Shown: positions 52,712 through 61,565 of the stretch, piece after piece
How positions within the stretch are numbered: position 1 is the first letter of the stretch
Layout: every line of letters starts with the position of its first letter
From: JADJOY01 sp016713535 [NCBI: Deltaproteobacteria bacterium]
Lineage (GTDB): Bacteria > JADJOY01
NCBI GenBank assembly: GCA_016713535.1
Contig: JADJOY010000014.1
Span: 1-64,000, forward strand
Direction: 5' to 3'
DNA: 64,000 nucleotides
Position numbers and translations under genes: made by a program
The notes under the pieces: generated by a model
The model's input: only the letters and a program-made list of their open reading frames with translations
Told to the model about the DNA's origin: nothing
Databases searched by the model: none

Positions 52712-54063
52712 GGTTTCTCCTCGTCGTTTCCGCCGAGGATAGGGGTCCTCGCCGAGAGCGTCGAGCGTGCCGGTGCCTCCGCCGCGCCGAAGCGCACCCG
52801 GTGCACGCCACACGCGTCCGAGAAGTAGAGCGCCCGGCTCGGCGCGTCGAAGAACGCGTCGCGCACCTGTGCGCAGGTCGCGATCCGCGCCTTCACCGAG
52901 AAGTCCTCGGGGTCGAGGAAGACCAGCCGCGCGCCGGTGAAGAGGCCCACCGCGACGAGCTCGACTCCCGGCAGATAGGCGACCACCCGCGGCACGCCGC
53001 CCACCCACACGTCGCGCACCACCCGGAGGCTCTCGGTGTCGATCACCGCGAGGGTCCCGGCATACGAGCGGCTCGCGTAGAGGCGGTGCCGCCGGCCGTC
53101 GGCCGAGAGGTCCCACACACCGAGAGCCACGCGCAGGAAGCGCATCTCGCCGGTCGTGGTGTCGAGCGTCGCGACCCGCGTCGAGACGTCGCCGCGGACG
53201 AAGATCCGGTCCACGTCGCCGGGGTCGAGCTCGACCTCCTCGAACGACAGGATCGGGTCCATGTCCCAGGTCGTGGCCTTCGCGAAGTCGCCGGCCAGGA
53301 ACTCCTCGGGCGACATCCGGAAGAGGCGCAGGTTGGTCTTGTCGAGGACGTAGAGCCGATCGATGCGCGGGTCGTAGGTCGCGCGGAAGACCACGACGTC
53401 GTTGGCCGGGCGGTTCCACTCGCTGCCGTTCGCCAGGTTCACGAAGTGGGTGAGCGCCGGCGGGCCGCTCTCCGTGATGGTCTCGGGGACGATCGCGAGG
53501 TCGCGGCGCGGCGCGGTGGTGGGCGGGGTGTAGCTGAGGGCCGGGGAGGGCGCCTGACCGACCACCGCTCCCGACGCGGCGTCGAGGATCGAGTAGCCGC
53601 GCGCGGTGGGATCGTGGGTGTGGGTGACGAGGATCCGCTCCGCGGAGGGCAGCCAGCCGAGGCCGTAGGCCATCATCGTGGGGCCGACGCTCTCGACGTG
53701 GATGTCGCTGGAGGCGAGCAGCGGCTGGAAGCGTGGCGCCGCCGCCGGAACCGCGAAGACCACGAGCGCGAGCGCGTTCGCGCTCACCGCGATCGCGAGC
53801 GCGCGACTGCGCCGCACCAGGAGCTCGCGATGGAGACGCGGTAGCCCGCGCACGATCGCCGGCACCAGCAACATCGTTACGACGCGCGCCTCGATCGCGA
53901 AGCTCGCCAGCACCGACGAGCGCCGTCCGTCGAGCGAGGTGCCCACCAGGAACACGAATGGCGGCGCGCCGGCCGCGAGCACGCCGAGGCTCGCCAGGTT
54001 CGCGAGGACGTGGACGAGCGGGCGGGGCGCGGTGGTTTGGGCGGGCACGAGCGTGACGTCCAC
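52708..54063 (-). CDS. Membrane protein with beta-propeller domain
   Basis: A 451-residue protein. The first about 120 residues hold three to four membrane helices (LVHVLANLASLGVLAAGAPPF, IEARVVTMLLVPAIV, ALAIAVSANALALVVFAVP). The rest is a propeller of the YVTN/six-blade type: repeats such as SVGPTMMAYGLGWLPSAERILV, DPRIDRLYVLDKTNLRLFRM, HRLYASRSYAGTLAVIDTESL and VAYLPGVELVAVGLFTGARLVFLD. Such propellers bind ligands or partners; no catalytic residues are obvious. Its stop overlaps the NTF2-like gene start. Confidence 0.6.
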   Translation of the reverse strand: MDVTLVPAQTTAPRPLVHVLANLASLGVLAAGAPPFVFLVGTSLDGRRSSVLASFAIEARVVTMLLVPAIVRGLPRLHRELLVRRSRALAIAVSANALALVVFAVPAAAPRFQPLLASSDIHVESVGPTMMAYGLGWLPSAERILVTHTHDPTARGYSILDAASGAVVGQAPSPALSYTPPTTAPRRDLAIVPETITESGPPALTHFVNLANGSEWNRPANDVVVFRATYDPRIDRLYVLDKTNLRLFRMSPEEFLAGDFAKATTWDMDPILSFEEVELDPGDVDRIFVRGDVSTRVATLDTTTGEMRFLRVALGVWDLSADGRRHRLYASRSYAGTLAVIDTESLRVVRDVWVGGVPRVVAYLPGVELVAVGLFTGARLVFLDPEDFSVKARIATCAQVRDAFFDAPSRALYFSDACGVHRVRFGAAEAPARSTLSARTPILGGNDEEKP

Positions 54064-54176
54064 GGGCCCCCGGCCTCGAGGGCGGCGCCACCTTGGGGCT
54101 CGGCCCGCGGCCGAGTCAAGGGCGCTCGCGGGTCGTGCCGCATCCTCGCGGGTTTCCGGGCTATCTTCCGCCCACC

Positions 54177-54572
54177 ATGTCGCTCTACGACGCGATCGGC
54201 CTCGAGCTCGAGCCGTGGCAGGAGAAGGGGCGCTCGCGCGCGAGCTTCGCGATCGCGGCGCCGGTGCTCAACCCCAACGAAGGTGTGCACGGCGGCGCCG
54301 TGGCGGCGCTCGCGGACACCACCGCAGCGCACGCGGTGCGCAGTCACCTCGGCGATCCGAAGGCGCTCATCCACACGGTCGAGCTCTCGCTCACGTTCCT
54401 GCGGCCGCTCTCGGGCGAACGCGTCCACGCCGAGGGGGAGGCGCTGCGCGTGGGCCGCCGGCTGGCGTTCGCCGAGGCGCGCATCCGCGACGATCTCGGT
54501 GTCCTCTGCGCCACCGCGAAGGTCACGTTCTCGATCCCGTCGTCCACGCGCCGCGCGGCCGACGCCGGCTGA
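54177..54572 (+). CDS. PaaI-type hotdog thioesterase
   Basis: A 131-residue hotdog-fold protein. VLNPNEGVHGGAVAALADTTAAHAV is the family motif (Asn, His and the helix), and LIHTVELSLTFLRPLSGERVHAEGEALRVGRRLAFAEARI is the rest of the fold. Members hydrolyse aryl- or acyl-CoA thioesters. The ATG at 54177 is chosen because relatives begin here. It is 20 nt upstream of the aldo/keto reductase. Confidence 0.82.
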   Translation: MSLYDAIGLELEPWQEKGRSRASFAIAAPVLNPNEGVHGGAVAALADTTAAHAVRSHLGDPKALIHTVELSLTFLRPLSGERVHAEGEALRVGRRLAFAEARIRDDLGVLCATAKVTFSIPSSTRRAADAG

Positions 54573-54592
54573 TTCGCCCCGGAGTCGCCACG

Positions 54593-55777
54593 ATGCTCTA
54601 CCGCCGCTTCGGTCGAACCGGCCTCGCCATGCCGGTGTTCTCGTGCGGTGGCATGCGCTTCCAGCAGTCGTGGACCGACGGCGTCGAGGTCACTGCCGAG
54701 AGCCAGCGCAATCTCGAGGCGATCGTCGAGCGGGCGCTCGCGCTCGGCATCAACCACTTCGAGACCGCGCGCGGCTATGGCACGAGCGGTGAGCAGCTCG
54801 GCCGCGTGCTGCGCCACGTCGATCGCGGGCGGGTCATCGTGCAGACCAAGGTCGGGCCCACGCCCGACGCGCGCGACTTCGAGAGCGCCGTCGAGCGCGC
54901 GTATCGCGATCTCGGGCTCGAGCAGGTCGACCTCTTCGCCGTGCACGGCATCAACGATCGCGACCGCTTCGAGTGGACGTTCCGGAAGGGCGGCTGCATG
55001 GAGAAGGCGGTCGAGCTCAAGCGCCAGGGACGCGCGCGCTGGCTCGGCTTCTCGACCCACGCTCCGCTGCCGCTCCTCCTCGAGATCCTCCGCGACGGAC
55101 GCTTCGACTTCGTGAACCTGCACTGGTACTGGGTGTTCCAGCGCAACCTCCCGGCGATCGAGGAGGCCACTCGCCAGGACATGGGCGTCTTCATCATCAG
55201 CCCCACCGACAAGGGCGGCCGCCTCTACTCCCCGAGCGAGAAGCTACGCGCGCTCGTCGCGCCGCTCTCTCCGATCGTGTTCAACGACGCGTGGACGCTC
55301 GCCGAGCCGCGGGTGCACACCCTGAGCGTCGGCGCCGAGCGCCCCACCGACTTCGACGAGCACGTGGCTGCGCTCGAGCACCTGTCCGCGCACGGTGGGA
55401 TGGCGCCGCGGGTGCGCGAGATCGCGGACCGCCTCCAGGGCGAGCTCGAGGCAACGCTCGGCCGCGAGTGGGTTGGTTCCTGGGACGAGGGCCTCCCCGA
55501 GTGGTGCGACGCGCCCGGCGAGATCAACGTCCGTGAGATCCTGCGCCTCAGGAACCTGGCGCTCGCCCTCGACATGCACGAGTACGGCAAGGCCCGCTAC
55601 AACCTGCTCTCGCGCGGCGACCACTGGTTTCCGGGCAATCAGGCCGGGGTGGTGAGCGAGCTCGAGTGGAGCGCTGCCCTGGCGCGCTCGCCACACGCCG
55701 CGGCGATCGCGCCGGCCTTGCGCGAGGCTCACGCGCTGCTCGCGGGCGATCCCGTGAAGCGCCTCGGCAGCCACTAG
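54593..55777 (+). CDS. Aldo/keto reductase
   Basis: A 394-residue NADPH-dependent reductase. The TIM-barrel begins MLYRRFGRTGLAMPVFSCGGMRF. The catalytic residues appear in HFETARGYGTSGEQLG (Asp/Glu and Tyr region), VQTKVGP (Lys) and FAVHGIND (His). The C-terminus beyond the barrel (about 290-394) is a separate domain with GEINVREILRLRNLALALDMHEYGKARYNLL, found in long AKRs that often carry a Fe-S ferredoxin motif there; here only one Cys (WCDAPGE) is present, so no cluster is expected. The substrate is unknown. Confidence 0.85.
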   Translation: MLYRRFGRTGLAMPVFSCGGMRFQQSWTDGVEVTAESQRNLEAIVERALALGINHFETARGYGTSGEQLGRVLRHVDRGRVIVQTKVGPTPDARDFESAVERAYRDLGLEQVDLFAVHGINDRDRFEWTFRKGGCMEKAVELKRQGRARWLGFSTHAPLPLLLEILRDGRFDFVNLHWYWVFQRNLPAIEEATRQDMGVFIISPTDKGGRLYSPSEKLRALVAPLSPIVFNDAWTLAEPRVHTLSVGAERPTDFDEHVAALEHLSAHGGMAPRVREIADRLQGELEATLGREWVGSWDEGLPEWCDAPGEINVREILRLRNLALALDMHEYGKARYNLLSRGDHWFPGNQAGVVSELEWSAALARSPHAAAIAPALREAHALLAGDPVKRLGSH

Positions 55778-55829
55778 CCCGGTGTGGTCACGAACGCTCG
55801 CCTCCGGATCTCGATCGTACCCGCTGCTG

Positions 55830-55898
55830 GCGGGGGCAGGGAGGCCCCCGCCCTGCGAGACCTGCCGTCGTAGCGACGGGGTTCCATCCCCCGTCGCC
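55830..55898. repeat. Two REP-like palindromes
   Basis: First hairpin: arms 55830-55838 and 55845-55853 (GGCGGGGGC, loop AGGGAG). Second: GTAG at 55871-55874 then arms 55874-55882 and 55890-55898 (GCGACGGGG). The second is nearly identical to the unit at 59917-59946. Confidence 0.7.
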
Positions 55899-55937
55899 AG
55901 CCGGAGCCGAGGCGGAATCGTTGCCCTCGGGCCGGTC

Positions 55938-56450
55938 TCAGTTCAGCGCTTTTCCCAAACACACGCTGGTGTCCGGCGAGCTCAGGTACTCGCCGTAGAG
56001 TGGGATCCGCTCGAATCCACAGCGCTCGTAGAGCGCGATCGCGGCGTGCTGGCGGATGCCGGTCTCGAGGACCAGCCGTCGCGCGCCCCGGGCGCGGGCC
56101 TCGGCTTCGAGCGCCACCACGAGCTGCCGGCCAAGCCCGCGTCCGCGCTGATCCGGCGCCACGTACATGCGCTTGAGCTCGCCGGTCTCGTCGTCGATCA
56201 GCCGCAGCGCGCCGCACCCGACCGCCGCACCCGCGCGGCGCACGACGAGGAAAGCCCCGCGTGCGCCGAGCACCTGCTCCGGGTCGAGCTGGAAGTGGTT
56301 GGCGCCGGGCTCCGGGTACATCGCGGCGAGCTCGGTGTCGAGCGCCTCGATGAGCGCCAGGCTCGCCGGCGCGGTCAGCTCGGCGCGGGTGACGGTGACG
56401 TCGCCGGCGGAGCGCATCACGAGCGCGTCGTCCGGAGGGGTTCGGTTCAC
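55938..56450 (-). CDS. GNAT N-acetyltransferase
   Basis: A 170-residue acetyl-CoA-dependent acetyltransferase. The acetyl-CoA site is MYVAPDQRGRGLGRQLVVALEAEARARG (V/I-x-x-x-x-R-G-x-G-x-G), followed by LVLETGIRQHAAIALYERCGFERI. The acceptor is unknown. The start is 10 bases after the DUF4034-like gene's stop, so it is the last gene in a run of three that begins with the XRE regulator. Confidence 0.88.
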   Translation of the reverse strand: MNRTPPDDALVMRSAGDVTVTRAELTAPASLALIEALDTELAAMYPEPGANHFQLDPEQVLGARGAFLVVRRAGAAVGCGALRLIDDETGELKRMYVAPDQRGRGLGRQLVVALEAEARARGARRLVLETGIRQHAAIALYERCGFERIPLYGEYLSSPDTSVCLGKALN

Positions 56451-56460
56451 GGGTGTCGGG

Positions 56461-57495
56461 TCAGGCGCCGCGAGCGAGGCTTCGGCACTTCGTGAACTGG
56501 TCGGCGTCCTGCCAGACGTCCGAATACCATCCGTCGCCCACTCCGCGGAGCCGCTCGGCGGTCGTCGCGCGGTCGCCGGCCACGCACGCGTACCGTGCGA
56601 ACGCCTGTCGATTTCGCGCCGAGGACGGCGTACGGCTCACCAGATCGCGGAAGCCGTCGCGAAGCGGAGGCCACTCGAACGTGCCGTCGGAGAGCCGGTC
56701 CTGGCCCTCGAACTGGAGCGCCGACCAGACCACGCGCGCGTAGAGCGACTTGCCCTCGGTCGCCGCACCCGCCGTTCGTGCTCGCTCCGCCAGCTCGCGG
56801 AGCGCGGCGAAGCTGCCACCCCAGCGCGGCTGCAGCGCCTCGACCCGCGCCCAGTAGAGGGCGTGGTAGCTCGGGTCGAGCGCGAGCCCTGCTTCGAAGA
56901 TCCGCGTGGCTTCGTCGCGCGTCGCGGAGCCGTCGGCTCGCAACACCTGGAGCATCGCGTGGTACCAGCCCGGGCACTTCTTCGCGGCGGGCGGCGCATC
57001 CTCGAGGATCTGGCGCGCCTGCTTCACGCGGGCTCGGAACGGCGCCCAGTTCTCCTCCGGCACCTGCGCCGCGAACTTGCCGCCGCGCGCATGGAAAGCC
57101 GTACCGAGCACGAACTCGCCGAGAGCGATGTGAGCGATCGGCGAGTCGGGGAGCTCGGTCCTCCACCGGTCGAGGTTGGCGCGCAGCACGGCTGCGTCCG
57201 AGTCGTCGCGGCTGCGCCCCGCATCCCGGAACACCCAGTAGAAGGTGGCGAGCTTCCAGGTCCCGTCGTCGAAGCGCTCCTTGCCGTCGCGAGCGCGCTG
57301 CCCCATCCCGTCGAGCTCGGCCATGCGCCCGTCGAAGAAGGCGCTGCGGGTGACCTTCGTGTACGAGTCGCGCTCCGTCGTGCCGTCCAGGTCGCGAAGA
57401 GCTGGCGCCGCATTCGCGGGCGCCGCGGCGCCGAGCGCCAGCGCGAGCACCGCAGCGAGCGTCGCCCCGGCACCGTGATCCCTCGCTCGAGCCAT
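56461..57495 (-). CDS. Secreted DUF4034-like helical repeat protein
   Basis: A 344-residue exported protein with signal ATLAAVLALALGAAAPANA. The body is helical and TPR-like: TWKLATFYWVFRDAG, FRARVKQARQILEDAPPA, CPGWYHAMLQVLRADG and IFEAGLALDPSYHALYWARVEALQPRWGG. This is the pattern of DUF4034 proteins, which lack a known role. The ATG at 57495 was preferred to 57531 because it begins just before the signal peptide. The gene lies between the regulator and the acetyltransferase. Confidence 0.65.
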   Translation of the reverse strand: MARARDHGAGATLAAVLALALGAAAPANAAPALRDLDGTTERDSYTKVTRSAFFDGRMAELDGMGQRARDGKERFDDGTWKLATFYWVFRDAGRSRDDSDAAVLRANLDRWRTELPDSPIAHIALGEFVLGTAFHARGGKFAAQVPEENWAPFRARVKQARQILEDAPPAAKKCPGWYHAMLQVLRADGSATRDEATRIFEAGLALDPSYHALYWARVEALQPRWGGSFAALRELAERARTAGAATEGKSLYARVVWSALQFEGQDRLSDGTFEWPPLRDGFRDLVSRTPSSARNRQAFARYACVAGDRATTAERLRGVGDGWYSDVWQDADQFTKCRSLARGA

Positions 57496-57587
57496 GACGT
57501 CTCCTCCCATGGGCAACGATGCGGCTCGCACCCTCCCGGGTCAATCCCCGGGGATCGCCTCGGAGGTCCGCCGAGGGAGGGGGCGGC

Positions 57588-58328
57588 TCAGTGCTTGCGC
57601 GGCGGAGGTGGGGGCACGACCTCGCACGCGACCGGCACGTCCTGCGGCGCGACGCCGTCGGTGACGGTGAGCGGGAAGGCCCAGAGCTGGCGGCCGTCCG
57701 TGGGGTGCAGGTCCAGGGCGTAGTCGCCGGGAGCGAGGCCGCCGGGGACGTCGAACGTGCCGCCTGGACCGACGTCGACCGGCTTCCCCACCAGGGTGGC
57801 GGTGCGGCCATCGATCGGCGCGGTCGCGGTACCGGCGTGGCCCCGGACTCCCACGACCGCGGTCCAGCCGCGCGCGCGGGCGAGGCGATACACGAACGCA
57901 CGCCCAGCGACCGGCTTGCCGCTCTCGTCGACCACGCGTCCGTGGGCCCGCACCGGCGCGCCGGCGCCTTCGCCGCCGACGATCTCGTTCAGCGCTGCGA
58001 GCTCGTCGGGGGTGAGGTCGCGTTTGCGGATCCGCTGCGCGAACGTGAGCGCGAGGTCGGTCTGCTCCGGGCTCGACTTGGCGAGGTCGATCTCGAGCGG
58101 CCGGGTGAGCGCGGCGGCGCGCTGCAGCTCGGCGACGGTCACGCCGGGGAGCGCCTTCGCGAGCGCTGGCCAGTGCTCGGGTCCGAGCGGCGCGCGCGCA
58201 CCACGCTCGACCTGGCTCAGGTACGAGTGGCTGACGCCGAGGAGCCGACCGAGCTCGCTCTGGCTGTAACGCGCGGCCTTGCGCTGGGCGTGGAGGTACT
58301 TGCCGAAGGCGGACGTCGTCGCGGGCAT
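57588..58328 (-). CDS. XRE-family regulator fused to a carboxypeptidase-regulatory-like domain
   Basis: A 246-residue protein. Residues about 8-62 form an XRE helix-turn-helix (FGKYLHAQRKAARYSQSELG, VSHSYLSQVERG). A helical segment follows (TRPLEIDLAKSSPEQTDLALTFAQRI). From about 128 there is a beta-sandwich of the CarboxypepD-regulatory type (HGRVVDESGKPVAGRAFVYR, GTFDVPGGLAPGDYALDLHP). Such domains are mostly extracellular, but there is no signal peptide or membrane helix here. It probably senses a ligand through the C-domain. Two direct repeats lie upstream (58382-58420). First gene of the run XRE / DUF4034-like / GNAT. Confidence 0.75.
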   Translation of the reverse strand: MPATTSAFGKYLHAQRKAARYSQSELGRLLGVSHSYLSQVERGARAPLGPEHWPALAKALPGVTVAELQRAAALTRPLEIDLAKSSPEQTDLALTFAQRIRKRDLTPDELAALNEIVGGEGAGAPVRAHGRVVDESGKPVAGRAFVYRLARARGWTAVVGVRGHAGTATAPIDGRTATLVGKPVDVGPGGTFDVPGGLAPGDYALDLHPTDGRQLWAFPLTVTDGVAPQDVPVACEVVPPPPPRKH

Positions 58329-58381
58329 CGGGCTCCTCTCGGTTGAAACAGCCAGCTTTCAGGATCCCATACCACATGCCA

Positions 58382-58420
58382 TTGAAAAGCAATACAAATC
58401 GCCCTTGAAAAGCGGTACAA
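58382..58420. promoter_or_regulatory. Direct-repeat operator upstream of the XRE gene
   Basis: TTGAAAAGCAATACAA (58382-58397) and TTGAAAAGCGGTACAA (58405-58420) match at 14 of 16 positions, 23 bases apart. On the minus strand a plausible promoter (TTGTAT, 17 bases, TGGTAT) starts inside the first repeat, which is where an autoregulator would bind. Confidence 0.6.
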
Positions 58421-58580
58421 GGCGCATGCAGATCTAGTTGCAACAAGCTTGCAAGGAGCGAAGAATCTGCCCTGAAAAAGGCCGAATTTCACGCTCGAGA
58501 CCCGGTATATTCGGGCTCGAATGGCTCGGAGCCCCATGCGGCGGCGCCCGGAGCGCCGGTGACGCTCGACGCGCGTCGGC

Positions 58581-59663
58581 TCAGGACGCCGCGGCGGGAC
58601 CGCTCACGCCCGGGAGCGACAGCACGAACTCGCCGCCGAACGCCATCGACGGGGTCACCGCGCCTGGTTTCACCTCGCCTGCGAGGACCCGCTCGGCGCA
58701 CCGGACCGCCGCCACGGCGGTGAGCGTGTAGGCCTCGGGCGTGCGGATCGTGAGTGCCTGCTTCTTGCCCTCGGCGTTTCGCACCTCGCCCCAAAGGATC
58801 ACCGCCGAGCTCGCGCGCTCGCTCTCGCTCCGCCCCTTCACGCGGCGGTTGGCCTGACCCTTGAGGAAGCGCTGGATCGCCGCGACGCCCGTCAGCCCGG
58901 CGAGCGGCGCCGAGGCGCGGAACTGCCAGATCATCGCCGGGGGTAGGCCGATGAAGACCTCCACGTTGCCGATCCCGGTCGAATGGTAGGCGGTCGAGAC
59001 GTCGCCCCACGGGATCGACACCGCCTGCTCGCGCGGACCCTCGAACGGCACGAGGATCACCTTGTGCGCGGCGCGCACCTTGGTGAGCTTGCCGTCTTTC
59101 CGCACCAGGCCACCTCTCGGAAGCCCCTCGATCATGGTCTTGGTCGTCCCCGGGCTCCACTTCCCGTGCAGCGACTTGAACGCGAGTCTGAGCCGCGTCG
59201 CGTCCGGCATGCGCGCCTTGAGCAGCGCCGCGAGGCAGTCGCTCGGGACCACGTCGAAGCCGACGCCCGGCATCGCCACGACGCCGGCATCGGCGTAGCG
59301 TGCGCTCTCACCGTGGACGAGCTCGAACACGTCGGTCTCGCCGGTGATGTCGAGGTAGTGGGTGCCCGAGCGGGTGCAGCCCTCGAGCATCGGCTTGGCG
59401 GTGGCCGAGAACGGACCCGCGCAGTTGATGACGAGGTCGATGTCCTTCAGGTGTGTCGCGAGCGAGTCGCCGTGGGCGAGTTCGAAGACGCGGCTCTCGA
59501 GGGCGAACCGCCGCCCCACCGCGGTGACGGCCTCGCGGTTGCGGCCCGCGACGATGGGGGTGTGGCCGCGTTTGCGAGCCTCCTCCGCGATCAACTCGCC
59601 GGTGTAGCCGTTGGCTCCATAGATCAGCCAGCGGGTGCGGCTCGCGTCGTTCCCGTTCATCAT
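58581..59663 (-). CDS. Saccharopine-dehydrogenase-like oxidoreductase (trans-acting enoyl reductase type)
   Basis: A 360-residue protein. The Rossmann motif is WLIYGANGYTGELIAEEA (GANGYTG), followed by INCAGPFSATAKPMLEGC, HYLDITGETDVFE and MPGVGFDVVPSDCLAALL, which define this branch (related to mycobacterial trans-acting enoyl reductase). It is an NAD(P)-dependent enzyme; the substrate is unknown and lysine metabolism is not implied. The ATG at 59663 was chosen; the codon after it is also ATG. It stands alone, 252 nt before the XRE gene on the same strand. Confidence 0.8.
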   Translation of the reverse strand: MMNGNDASRTRWLIYGANGYTGELIAEEARKRGHTPIVAGRNREAVTAVGRRFALESRVFELAHGDSLATHLKDIDLVINCAGPFSATAKPMLEGCTRSGTHYLDITGETDVFELVHGESARYADAGVVAMPGVGFDVVPSDCLAALLKARMPDATRLRLAFKSLHGKWSPGTTKTMIEGLPRGGLVRKDGKLTKVRAAHKVILVPFEGPREQAVSIPWGDVSTAYHSTGIGNVEVFIGLPPAMIWQFRASAPLAGLTGVAAIQRFLKGQANRRVKGRSESERASSAVILWGEVRNAEGKKQALTIRTPEAYTLTAVAAVRCAERVLAGEVKPGAVTPSMAFGGEFVLSLPGVSGPAAAS

Positions 59664-60041
59664 GGCGGTCCTCGGGCGAGCGTTGCGCGTGCGGGCGCGA
59701 CGCGTCGGCGCGGCTAGTCTGGCCGGTCGCCGCGAGATCCCAAACAACGACGCGAGCGCCGTCTAGGTCGGCGGTGACAGGACGCTCTTGGCGGGGCGCA
59801 GTACGGAACGTGCCGGAGCGGGCGACCGCTCCGCCGGTCGCGGCGCGGCTGTGGAGAAACCGAGCGAGAGCGAAGCGCCGCGGGGGGACGGAGCCCCCCG
59901 CGCTACGAAGACCATCGTAGCGACGGGGGTTCCATCCCCCGTCGCCGGGCCGACGCGGCTTCCGTGAGCGACCCAGATGGAAAGATTCAGAGGCTCGGCG
60001 CGCTGCTTCCGACTCGGAGATCCGAGTCCGAACCAGCGCGC
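59664..60041. other. Intergenic region with two REP-like hairpins
   Basis: About 380 bases between the saccharopine-dehydrogenase-like gene's start and the kinase stop. The palindrome pair is at 59881-59946. The rest is GC-rich without a supported gene; the promoter of the gene at 58581-59663 must lie here. Confidence 0.6.
59881..59946. repeat. Pair of REP-like palindromes, heads facing each other
   Basis: Left unit: G-run/C-run arms (59881-59887 and 59894-59900) followed by CTAC at 59903-59906. Right unit: GTAG at 59917-59920 with GCGACGGGGG arm and its complement through 59946. The right unit's loop TTCCAT is shared with the unit at 55871-55898. Confidence 0.7.
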
Positions 60042-61565
60042 TCAGCTCGCGATCTCGTCGATGAGCGCCTTGAGCGGATCGGGGAGCGGCGCCGCGCCGG
60101 TGAGCGCGGCGCTGGTGACCGAGAAGCCCGAATCGACGAGCTTCCACGACGCGTGCACCGACTCGCCGTAGCGCTGTTCGAGCGCCACCACGAGCGCGCG
60201 CGCGTCGGTGGAGGCGAGCTCGAGCGTGGTCCCCTGGCTCTGCCACGCGAACCAGAACTGCTGGCCGAGGGTGAACGCGCGCCCGGTCTTGGCGGTGAGC
60301 GCCGCCAGCCAGCGGCGCTCCTCCTGGCGCACCAGCCGGCTCGGTGGCAGCCGCGCCGCCACCAGGTAACGCAGGTCCTCGGGCTCGTCCTCGACGAAGG
60401 TGCTGGGCAGCCCGTCGATGACCGACAGCGGCGCGAGCGCGCCGGCTTCCGACTCGGGGAACGGCTCGCCGCCCGGGCGGTGCGCGACCAACCGGGTCGC
60501 GCCGTCCGCGGCCGCGCCAGTCGCCTCGAGCGCGCGTGGCCGCACGCGCGTGGCCGGGCTCTCGTCGGGAGCGGTCGGCGCGTTGCGCGGCGCGCTCACC
60601 CGGGTGGCGCCCGCGGCCGGCACCGCCAGCGGGGGAGGTGCTCCCTCGTGCGCGGCCGGCGGCTTCCCTGGCACGCGCGGTGCCGGGATCCGCGTCGACG
60701 GCGACCCGCTCGACGGCGCCACCACCGACGCCGCGATCACCGCCTTGCGCAGCCGATCCACGAACTCCGCCGCGGTCCGAGGGCGCTTCTCGGGCTGCAC
60801 CGCGAGCGCCGCGAGCACCAGGTCCTGCACGACTCGCGGGACCGCCGGCAGCCCGCCCGGTGCGCGTGGCGGATCGGGAGCGGTGCGCAGCCGCTCGACC
60901 ACCGCGCTCACGTCGTTGCCCTTGGTGAGCGTGGTGCCGGCGAGCATCTCCCACAGGATCAGCCCCGCCGCGTACAGGTCGGAGCGCTCGTCGAGCTCGC
61001 CACCCAGGAGCTGCTCGGGCGACATGTAGGCCGGCGTGCCGATGATGCCGCCGGTGAGCGTGAGGCGCTTGGTCGAGTCCTTGGGATCCTTGGCGATCCC
61101 GAAGTCGATGATCTTCGCGTATTCGGGCTGGCCCTTGGCGAGCACGATGTTGGCCGGCTTCAGGTCGCGGTGCAGGACGCCCTCGGCGTGCATCGCGCCG
61201 AGCCCGCCCAGCACTCCCGCCATCCAGTCGCACGCCGTCGACCATGGCACCCCGCTCAGGTGCGAGAGCCGCCGATCGAGCGGCTCGCCCTCCACGAAGT
61301 CCATGACGATGCACGGGTAGCCGCTCTCGAGGAAGCCATAGTCGAGGACCGACACCACGTTGGGGTGGCGGACCTTGCCCATCAGCTCGGCCTCGCGCTG
61401 GAAGCGCTCCTTCAGCCCCGCGTCCTGCGCGTCGAGGAGCAGCTTGATCGCGACCGCGAACCCCAGGCGATCGTGGCGCCCGACGTACACGGCGCCCATG
61501 CCCCCGGCGCCGAGGGTGCGCTCGACCACGTAGCGGTCGAGGACGCGCTGGCCGCGTTCAAGCAC
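60042..61565 (-). CDS. Serine/threonine protein kinase (PknB-like)
   Basis: A 507-residue Hanks-type kinase. GAGGMGAVYVG (P-loop), VAIKLL (Lys), HRDLKPANIVL (catalytic loop), KIIDFGIAK (DFG) and GTPAYMSPEQ are all intact, so it should be active. Residues about 280-390 are a Pro/Ala-rich linker. The C-terminal about 115 residues (FVEDEPEDLRYLVAARLPPSRLVRQEERRW...) are a globular part I do not recognise. No membrane helix is obvious, unlike typical PknB. The start overlaps the end of the HD-GYP-like gene by eight bases. Confidence 0.9.
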   Translation of the reverse strand: MLERGQRVLDRYVVERTLGAGGMGAVYVGRHDRLGFAVAIKLLLDAQDAGLKERFQREAELMGKVRHPNVVSVLDYGFLESGYPCIVMDFVEGEPLDRRLSHLSGVPWSTACDWMAGVLGGLGAMHAEGVLHRDLKPANIVLAKGQPEYAKIIDFGIAKDPKDSTKRLTLTGGIIGTPAYMSPEQLLGGELDERSDLYAAGLILWEMLAGTTLTKGNDVSAVVERLRTAPDPPRAPGGLPAVPRVVQDLVLAALAVQPEKRPRTAAEFVDRLRKAVIAASVVAPSSGSPSTRIPAPRVPGKPPAAHEGAPPPLAVPAAGATRVSAPRNAPTAPDESPATRVRPRALEATGAAADGATRLVAHRPGGEPFPESEAGALAPLSVIDGLPSTFVEDEPEDLRYLVAARLPPSRLVRQEERRWLAALTAKTGRAFTLGQQFWFAWQSQGTTLELASTDARALVVALEQRYGESVHASWKLVDSGFSVTSAALTGAAPLPDPLKALIDEIAS

